The notes beneath the pieces are model-generated. The model had not been told where the DNA came from, ran no database searches, and saw nothing but the letters and a program-made list of their open reading frames with translations. The position numbers were made by a program, and so were the translations under genes. From Atherix ibis (Eukaryota; Arthropoda; Insecta; Diptera; Athericidae): 64,000 nucleotides of DNA. The DNA lies in the NCBI GenBank assembly GCA_958298945.1, contig OY282609.1, positions 65,258,220-65,322,219 on the forward strand. The letters are read 5' to 3'. Positions within the stretch are counted from its first letter, which is position 1; every line of letters starts with the position of its first letter. Below, piece after piece: positions 1 through 11,000 of this stretch.

Positions 1-3000
1 TACCAATTAAACAAACTATTTTGCACATATGATTTTCACATGTCTTGTCGTTAGTGCAGTCGTTGTCCGTGCCGCATTCGATTTTCCGACATCCAGTCTT
101 TGCATCGCCAAAGAATCCTTCTTTACAGGCGCAGTCCGCATTATGATTTCGAGCATTACATTCAGCATTTCTACCACATAGTACGCGACCGACGCAAGCA
201 TCTTCACAACGCGCACGACCAAAATTGTCAATAACACAATTCTCATTAATGTCGCAATCATCATCAGAACGGCAACGTACTTCCTGTATACAAATGCTAT
301 TCGAACAATACTGGAAGTCTGGGCAGCTAGAGTTCGACTTACATGTTGGTTGACAAATTCCTTGAATACACAGTTGATCGCCAATACATTCACGGTTGTT
401 TGAACAATGGGCACTACAAAGACCATTATTACAAATGCTACCAGATGGACATTGCTGATCATTATTGCAATATTGCAGAGAAACGCATCCAAGCAGTGGG
501 TTTCCGGTTGTCCCTGGTTTACAAGTACATGCTCCAATATGATTGTTAGCAATGCAGTCAGCCTGATGACCGCATGCATTCGACTGTGAACAGGGGTTAA
601 GACACTTCCAATCCACACAAGTCTTATCATTGGGGCAGTCATTGTTTGTTGAACACTCAATTTGAACACATAAGGTGTGTGGATCCCCGCGCGTATTCGG
701 TGGGCATTTACAAATAGCTGAATGGGCAACAGCTGAACATTCGGCATTCTCACCACACGCTAATAATTTCTCACAAGGATTTTTGCATCTTAAATTATCG
801 CAAGTGGCAGTGTTCGGACAGTCAGCGTCTGTTAAACACTCACCCGGATGCCGACATCCTGTCGAAACTGGATCTCCAACAAGGCCTTCTGGGCAGTAAC
901 AGACAAAATTGCCGGGAGTATTTTGGCAAATAGCAGTCGAATGACAAGGATGATTGAGACACTCATCGATATCTTCGCATATTCCATCGAATAGATAATA
1001 TCCTTGGAAGCACGAGCAAACTGTATTATGATCTTGAACAGTGCAGCTACCATGCCCACAATTGCTAGCGTCACATGGGTTAATACATTTATTTGTTTCA
1101 TACTGGCATGCTTTGTCAAGTGAGCAGTCGTCATTGTTAATACACTCAACGCGGAAGCATCCTACAGTCTTGTCTGTCGGATCACCAAGATGGCCAGCAA
1201 CGCAAATACAAGTTGCATAATGATTGTTGGTTTGGCATAATGCATTTGGTCCGCATTCTGTATTCGTACATGGATCTATACATTTTCCGTTAGCGCATGA
1301 TAAACTGTCCTGGCAGTCTTCATTTTTGTAACATTCTTTAGGTACAGCACATCCAATGTCAGAATATGCATCACCAACAGTACCTTCCGGGCATTGACAT
1401 TTGTATGAACCGGGTATATTGTGACAGAGAGCACTTGGATGACACGGTTTCTCTGTACATTCGTTTATGTCTGAACAGCCGAATGGTGTGCCGATAAAGC
1501 CAGCTGCACACTTGCATTTGCTATTGATACACAATTCTGTGGCTGGGCAATCAGTGTCGGAATCGCAACCTGGCTGACAAGTACCATCACTGTTACATAC
1601 CTCTCCTGGTAAACAGTTATTATTTGTATAGCAAACTTTGGAGCAAATATTGTTGTAGCAGCGTTCTCCCACTGCACACGTAGATGTGCTTGTACATGGT
1701 AAATTACACAGATTAGCTATACACATGTGGCCTTGAGGGCATTGATTTGAGGCTTGACAATTGGCAGGTACTCGTACGCATCCTTGTTCAGGTGTTGGAT
1801 TTCCTTCAAAACCGGGTGGACATTTGCATGAGGCGATGTGACTACGTATACTACAAAGGGCGTTTGGTCCACACACACCATCGTTACTGCATGGACTTAT
1901 ACATTTACTATTTATGCAAGCTTCCTGGCTTAGACAATCTCTATTGCTACGACAACCAATGCCACATGAGCCACCTAAACAAGCGAGTCCATTGGAACAT
2001 TGGCTGTGATCAGAACAAGGCACAACACATAGATTCTGGATACATTTTTCACCATGGGAACAATCATCTGCGTTGCGACATGCTACTTTGCACTGTCCGT
2101 TGTGGCAAACATCGCCACCGCAATCAATATCACTAATACAGCCGGACACCATCCGTACGCATCCACCTTCTGGGCCCCTTCCTATTGGCTGGAATTTCGC
2201 TGGACATGAACAAACTGCCTTACGATTAACAACTTTACACTGGGAATTCGATCCACAAGCATTTTGACAGGGATCAACGCAAACACCGTCCGTACAAACT
2301 GCATTTGGAGGACAATCCCTATTACCATTAGGACAATGACCTTCAGGTCTACAGCCAGATCTCATTGGATCACCGATGTAGTTGGTAGGGCATTTACAAA
2401 CTGGTCCTGACGAGCTTAGTTCACATACAGCTGTTGGGTGACACATTCCTGGCTTACAGCCACCTATAGATATACATTCAACTTCTGGCAGAGGATTTCC
2501 TTTATAGCCTGGCGGACATTGGCAGACTGCACGATGATCCTCAGCAATACATATTGCATTATCCCCACATGAATCTGAACTACATACATCATAACAGGTA
2601 TGAGTCATTCGGTTACATAACTGATTAGATGGGCAATCGACATTATATACACATGGTACTGTTTGGCAACCTTTGATGGTATCATACGGATCACCAGCAA
2701 ATGGACCTGGAGGACATTGACACTGAGCTTCATGATTATTTGTAATACAAACAGCGCGTGGCCCACAGTGAACATTGTCGCATGCTGGTTTGCATAATAA
2801 GATGTTATTGGGCTCATCCTTAACGCATGTTTCAAATTCAGTACATTCAGCGCTGGTGCGACATTGGTTTTTCTGTTTTTTCTGGCAACCATTACGATCA
2901 TTTGGATTTCCAACGAACCCTGGCAAACATTCGCAACTACCAACATGATTAAGCGCTACGCATGCCGAATTTAAGGGGCAAGTGAATTCTGAACAAACTA

Positions 3001-5079
3001 ATGTACATTTGAGCACACCTAGAACATCAGGACGGCAAGCTTGTGGCCGTGAACAATCATTGTCAGTTGTACAGTCGGGTATTGATGGTTTTTCACAAGC
3101 CGATGATACTGGATTCCAAACGAAACTATCTTGACAATAACATACTGGTTGACCGTTTGTGTCAATCTTACATGCTTCATTCTTTCCACAAACTACAGAA
3201 TCGCAGAGGTTAACGCACACTTTGATGTTGTCGACACCTGTCGTACACATAAATCCGCTGCCACAATCAGTATTCACGCTACATTCATCTTTTGGTACAA
3301 TTTTCGCTTCTGGTTGACATCCAACTTGTAAGTTACTAGGATTGCCGAAGTATCCTTCAGTGCATATGCATGTGGATCGATGGCCATCAGCAACACATAA
3401 TGCATTTGGCCCACATTGAATCTTACTACATGCATCGACACATTTCCGTAAGCCTTTACCAAATTGGAAGCAGATTTCAGAATGTTTACAATCAGCATCG
3501 TTACTACATTGGCCACGAATGGTACATCCTTTTTTTCGATCATTAGGATTTCCAATGTAGCCTGGCGGGCATATGCACTTTCCAGCGTCACAGGCAGCTC
3601 GTGGTCCACATGATACACGCGCGCACAGATCTTTACATTTATTGTTTTCACATACATATCCAACGGGACATTGTAGATGTCTATTGCATTGACATCTGCG
3701 TGGATCCTCACAATAGTCTTTTGATACAGGTAAGCAACTAATAAATGGATTTCCAACTGTGCCAGGTTTACATTTGCAATCGTAGCTACCTGGTGTATTA
3801 ATACAGATGGAGTTTTCGCCGCATGGTCGATTTGAACATTCATCAATATCGTTGCAATGCACGTAAGGATTTCCGTGATAGCCAGATGGACATTCGCATT
3901 CGATTCCCTTTGGCCCGATTACACATTCAGCGTGTGGGGCGCAGCTATCAGGTAAGCATGTAACTTTGTCTTGTGCACCACAACCCTCATACGGATTGCC
4001 AGATGTACCCGGATTACAAACACACAAACTAGACGCAATACCATATTCACAATGAGCATTGATACCACATGAAGGCTCACATTTTGCAAATGTAATCGGC
4101 GGCATACATAACATATCGGGATTTCCTACATAGAATGGTTCACATACGCATTTTCCGCTAGATTTGTCGCATGTAGCGCCAACACCACATATAACACCTT
4201 CGCATCTCTCTTTGCACCGTCCGTTTATACACACTTGTGGCTCATTACATGGCCTTGTTGTACTGCACTGGTCAGTTAAGCAAGAACCTCCAGGGAATGG
4301 ATTACCTAATTGTCCCTGGGGACATTTACAAGTTGGGCCATCCGATGTTGGGATGCAAATAGCTCCATGGCCACACAAGAAATCTTTGCACTGAGAAACA
4401 CATTCTCCGTTTGGTCCTTCTACGAAACCAACACGGCAGCGACACCAAGCAGCATGCTCTTCTACTTCACAATAAGCATTTGATCCACATAATAAACTTG
4501 AACATGGACTAGTGCATGTTTCATGAATGCAGGCTAAATTACTAGCACAGTCTTCGTTTGAGTCGCATTGACTACGAACAGATCCATCTTCAAGTATACA
4601 TCCGCTCTTGTATGGGTCACCAACGAATCCTTTGGGACAAACACATAGATATCCACCCTTTTTGTTGACACAATGTGCACCGTAAGCGCATGGGGTATTT
4701 GAGCATTCATCTTCGTCAACACAACCTAAAAGTGGATCTCCTTTGAAGCCGACTTCACACATACATTGTGGTGGATCACTTGGAGTACATTTTGCATTTA
4801 TTCCACATGGGAAACGTTCGCAGGGATTTTTACACTTATTGCCATCAGAAGCGTCCAAAAAGAATGGAGGTGGACACACACACTCTCCTGGTTGTACGCA
4901 TTTTTCATTTGGTTCGCAATCATTATCTCCAGAGCATCTTCTTTGATCCGGTGAACAAAGTCCATTGTACGGTTCACCAGTATATTCTTTGGGACATTTG
5001 CATATATAACCACCTTCCGTATTAAGACATTCAGCTCCAAATCCACAGACGGGTTGTTCTTCTGTGCATTCATTAATAT
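1..5079 (-). CDS. dp: dumpy exon 9: giant EGF/Cys-module exon, open to the left edge
   Basis: After acceptor TTCTCTAAG at 5080-5081 the minus strand is open for 5,079 nt (about 1,693 codons) with no stop and leaves the window still open. It starts [15 protein letters not shown] and contains tens of modules. Full calcium-binding EGFs include [43 protein letters not shown] and [16 protein letters not shown]. Long runs of shorter Cys modules of the type CxxNxxC...C...C also occur (for example [18 protein letters not shown] and [13 protein letters not shown]). These short modules alternating with EGFs are typical of Dumpy and related insect Cys-rich matrix proteins. A single uninterrupted exon of this size in an AT-rich genome is strong evidence of coding constraint. 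Reading frames in the other five frames here are shadows. Confidence 0.95.
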
Positions 5080-8000
5080 CTTAGAGAAAAGTAATAGAGT
5101 AACGAATTAATATTTTGCACTTTTCAATTACGAATAATTCAAGCAAGCAATAATTTTTTTATCAAATATAGTTTATATAAAAACAATAATCTTTACCTTT
5201 GCACGAACCATCAACTTCTGTTCGGAATCCCTTTGGACAAGCGCAATAACTAACTCCTCCGGCTATAGAAATACATTCAGCACCCTTTGGACACTTTTCG
5301 CCATTTGAACACCCAGCTAATATACAATTATTGCCAACAAGTTTGTATGGGGCTTGACATTGGCATTCAGGACTATTACATTCTTCGCACAAATTGTAAG
5401 GATTTCCATTAAAACCAGGCGGACACTGACATTCGTAACTTCCAGGTAAATTCTTACATATCGCATTAATACCGCATGCAGGTTTATCTCGATTTGCCAG
5501 GCATTCGTCCACGTCTCTACATTTTCCAGTTTCTTGATCACGTTCATAGCCTTGTCTACAAATACAAACACTCGTACCGGAATACGTGTCAACGACACAA
5601 TTTTCGCCTACTGGACAAGGATTGGTATCACTACAGCTGTATGGAACTTGAATTTTTGCGCAGCCTCCACGATTCGGATCACCAGATGATCCTCCAGGAC
5701 ACTGACATAAATAACCGCCTTTAGTATTGGTGCAGATTGCTCCCTTTGGGCACGGATTTCCGATACATTCATCAATATCATTGCATCCACCCAGAGTGCC
5801 TGCACTTCCTGTGTATCCTTCTCCACACAGACATTGAGCTATACCGTTCGCTAACATACAGTGTGCATTTGGACCACAAGACACTTTTTCACATGGATGT
5901 CGACAATCGTTTCCTACATTTGGCTCCGGACACAAACATCTCTTATGATCATCGCATATGGCATTACCTGGGCAATCAGCATCAAGTTTACATGTTACTA
6001 TCGATATACATCTAACGGTTGGATCAGGATCAGGAATTGTATCTTCCGGACATTTACAAGTGTATCCTCCATCCAAATTGACACATATTGATCCTTCACC
6101 GCATTTGTTTGGTTTGGTACATTCATTGATATCTACACATTCGTGATTAGCATCGCCAGTATAGCCAGGAGGGCATTGACATGAATATCCGCCAAGTGTG
6201 TTAGTACAGGTTGCATTAATTCCACATTTTCCAAATGGCCCATGCACTTTATCACATTCATTAATATCAATGCAACCAGCGGCAATATTATTTGGATTAA
6301 ATGTCCATCCGTCTTCACATATACAGTAGGCTTCTGTTCCGTCTGGCTTGCAGTAAGCATGTTCTCCACACTTGACATCTTCACACGGTTGTTTACAATT
6401 GATTCTGGGCGGCGTTCCAACATATCCAGCTTCGCAATCGCACCGATATGATCCGGGTGTGTTGATACAAGTTGCATGCACGCCACATATATCGTTATGA
6501 GTTCTGCACTCATCCACATCGACGCAATTGGAACCAATCGGCTCAAAGCCATCTTGGCAGAAACATTGGCCCTCAATACATTCCGAATTGGTTGTACAAT
6601 CAAAGTTACTCGTACACAAAATATTCACATCAACTTGTTCGCACGCAACTTTAGGATCCGGTCGACCATCGTAGCCTTGTGGACAAACACAATTGTATCC
6701 AGGCACGGCATTTTCACAGATGGCATGATTTCCACATGGTTTTTCGAGTGCTTGACATTCGTCTACGTCAACACAACCGCGGAAGGGATCCCCGGTATAA
6801 TCAGGCTTGCAGGTACAAAAGTAGCTTCCAACTGTGTCGGTACAAATGGCATTTTCTCCGCACGGATTATGTTCACATTCATTAACATCTGCATATTAAT
6901 AAATTTAAAAAAAGGCAAAAGAAAAGCAATTAATGTACATGAAAAAAATAGGTACAATATCAAATATGTCAGCATTTATAAAAATTAACAAGCAATATGC
7001 AAACAAATAAATTTTAAAAATTTCTTTGATTGTCTATGAACATGCATCTAAATACGTGAATAGAACTACCTAGGAAGGGGAAAAGAAAATTGAAAATATT
7101 TAATCATTAATTTAGTTTCAGTGATAACAGATGAAAAGAAGCCTAAGAACTATTAAGAGTAGAGGATATTGTGCGTAAACTCTTACTAACTTTCACAATA
7201 TAAATCGCCCTGACCGAAAAACCCTGGCGGACAAAGGCATTTAAATGATCCTGGAAAGTTGATGCATTTCGCATTGATACCACACGCATTACGCTTGTTG
7301 CACTCGTTTATGTCAACGCATTCGTTATGATCATCGGCTTCCATAAATCCAATTGGACATTCACATTCGTATCCACCCAATTTGTTAATACACTCGGCTC
7401 CAGATGGACATGGATTTTTAAAGCATTCATCGACGTCTATGGTCGAGTTTGTGTTAGCGGTTTTTTTTTTGTATTTTATTTTAATTAAGATGATGTTATG
7501 ATAAAATGTACGGATGGGTGCATGTTTATTATTATTTTAGATAAGTTTTGTGAAACGAATTGCGAAAAATTTGTCATTGCAAATCGTGTATTATGTGCGA
7601 GTATTATCCATCAAATGTGTAATTTTATTCATGAATGGAAATAAACGAGTTAATTATGATATAATTGAATTGCCCTCACGTAATTTAAGATGATACATAC
7701 CTAAACATTGGGACATTGCATCGCCTTGGAATCCTTCAGGACAAGAACATTTAAAACTTCCTTCAGTGTTGCTACAAAGTGCACTTTTACCACAAGGTGA
7801 TCGCGCACATTCATCGAAATCGGTACAGCCCTCTGTTGATCGGGCATCTCCAGCGAATCCTGGAGGGCAGTCGCAGCGATAACTACCCTCAAGATTCGTG
7901 CAGATACCATTTGGTCCACAATTATTTATATCTGTACACTCATCTATGTCTACACAACCATCGTATGGATTGCCTACATAACCTTCTTTGCACTCACAGC

Positions 8001-11000
8001 TGTAATTTCCAGGCACATTTATGCAGTTTGTATTTAAACCACACACGTTTGGCTGAAGACATTCGTTAATATCTAAATAAAAATGTTCAAATGAAGAAAA
8101 TTGTTATTTGGTAAACACTTAACTAACTCAGATGTCGTTCATACCTGAACATAACTCTTCTCCATCGCCTTCGAAGCCATCTTTACATTTGCATAAGAAA
8201 TGAGCTGGTAAATTGCAACATTCAGCATTTTCAACACATCGCGCAGCAATTGCTGGATCGTTGCATTCATCAATGTCTAATGAAAATATTTAAAATCAAA
8301 ATATAACAAATTTACTAATACGGTTGTTTAACAAAAATTCTTATTTTATTGTCTTTTCCACCTAACGCTGTACGTACATAGAGATAAATAGAAGCAAAAA
8401 GTGAGGTTACGAGCGCAAAAATTAAATTTTACTTAAAATTTTAAATAAATCAAATTTTTTTAAACTAAAAATTAAATGTGCAACGAAAATTTTAATATGT
8501 TCAAAGAAATTATTATAACATATATGCCGTTTTATTTATAATAAATTCTCATACTCGTAAAATTAAAAACAAAATTTTCTAGTTTCTTTCGGATATATAC
8601 ACGTATACATATATATATTTATCAAGTAAATGACCCACCAATTAAGTTTTCAAGTAAAACTAAAACTCTACTTTAACATAATCGTCAAATTTTCATAATT
8701 ACATGCGAATACGAGTATAAAGTAATTATCATTTTAACTAATTTTAATTCTCTGATAAATTATGCACTTGAAAATGTCCAATAAACTGATTTGAACTATC
8801 CAAATAAGCTCTAATTGAAGAACTGACTTCTTTTAAAATTACGAAAAATGTCTGCCTCCGATTACGAAAGTACGTTTATTCTCCCCTTAAATTTATTTAA
8901 AATTACCGAGCTCACTCAAAAAATACTAATTACCGAGCTCACTCAGGTGAATTATTTTGATGCACAATGAAAACATCTGTTTCTCTTTTCTCACTCGCCT
9001 TAAAAAATTAGCTCATGTGCATATTCAAGTAATGATAAGCTTGCGAGTAAATGAGTAATTTTCTCCTTCAATTGCGCTCTGAGTTGGAACAACAATATGG
9101 TGTGAGTGAATGCTAATTTTCTCAATTTTTATGAACTGTTATACTTTATTACACTTAATTTAAGAAAAAGAAGAAAAGTTTCCTTAAATAATAAAATTAA
9201 TAATCAACAATATTCTAGTTTAACAAAATTCCCATTGTTGAAAATCAATTTAATTTTTTTTGTTTAAAACTTAAAGAAGATCGATTTTAATTATTCTTTC
9301 TTGGCAATTTACCTTGTTCATATATTTTTTAAATGAAATTTTAAACTATCTTAATTTTTTAAGAACAAATCAAATAGAGAAATTCATACAAACGAGTACG
9401 ACTAAATATAGTTAATATGTTATTTTTCATAATATTTTTTGAGTCAATTCCCTTATATAACAGGTGGCAATCAATTATTGATCTGTATTACGTTCTATTG
9501 GCATGAGGGTCCTCAATAATTAAATTCCCTTAATTCTTCTTCTATACCTATTAAAATGTAGAATTTTCCATTTTTTTTTTATTTGATAAATGGAACTTAA
9601 ATTTTTGTAATCTTTAATAAAAATTCAATTTTTTTAATGTTTTTCGGAAAAGCGTCCATAAAGACAAATTTTTAAAATGAATATGTAAATATGACTAACG
9701 ATTAAAATTAATTTCATTTCAAGTCAATGCATTTGCTTTGTTCTTCAAGTTAATTATAAATAGTTATTAGTTTTTTGAAACCTTTCTAGATTAATTTTTA
9801 AGTTTACCATAAAAGAAACAAATTTTCATACTCGTATATTGCACTTATAATTAATTTGCATTTCATTCATATCTTGTCTCTCTCAACTGAATTCCAATCA
9901 TATCTAATCTATGCCTTATAATCTAAATGTAGTAGAAAAGATATTTAAAATATAAAAATAAAGAAAAATGGGAAGAAATTGAAAAATTGTGCATATGCTT
10001 ATAAGAAATGAAAAATGCTTTTCAAGGTACAATGATGTCGTTTCTACTGTACACGATTTCGATGGCTAAACAGATTCATTCGATTCTCAAATTTTTAAAT
10101 TGTCCACTATTATGGTAGAAATTATCTTACAAATATCGACCTCATTTGAGTAGAAACCGTGCACTGAAATAATTTGAACGTTATATCTACCAACCAACAA
10201 CCGTCTATTTTTATTCATTCGGGTTAATGTTGTCACAAAAAACAAAAACTTAAGCACAAGTCACAATAGTTGCTAGTTCTTAACCTGATACAATAAGAAT
10301 TCATTAATCGAACAGAACACAACTTTCGTTATTCTTTCGTGATTATAATCGAAAACGAAAGGTCATCTTCGAGTTTTAAAAGTGAATCAAAACGAATAAC
10401 GAAATTAATTTTCGAAAGGAGTATACTATAATATGATTGCCTTAGTTAACCATACAGGTGTGCTATTTCATATTTAATTTTATACGAGCTGAAGAAATTT
10501 TTAATATTCACTAATCTGCATTATATAACTGGGAAATTATTCACATTCATTGACATGATCTCCATTTATAATTTTCGCTTATTCTTTAAAAAATTGAGCC
10601 TAAGATCTGTCCAGCATTATCGCTAAATATTCTCGTAACATGAAAAATCCAAAGTAATCACCATTAATAAAGCTAAAAAGTGCACGTACTTTTCTATAAT
10701 GTGTACTTGTAATAACATCCCGTTATAATGATATTCATCACAACAAAATGGCTAAGCCTAGAAACTACATCTTTTAATCTTGGCTACAATATTTTAAATA
10801 GAATCGTGTACTTAATTTTTTTAAAGGAATTTTTGTTCATATTCGTATGTCAATAAACAAGTGTGTTAAATAGGCTGTACTCGAATATGTCAATTAAGTT
10901 TAGCCTACATGAATGCTGCTAGTATATGCACATTCTCAGTTATACCATTCTGTAATTTGCGTATTCATAGATACGTGATGATCCCATACACGAACTCTCA

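Noticed and set aside
343..6988. Many open frames on the plus strand and in other minus frames across 1-8,070
   Set aside because: They overlap the continuous dumpy frame and show Cys-poor, shadow composition; splice-consistent EGF modules lie only in the annotated frame.
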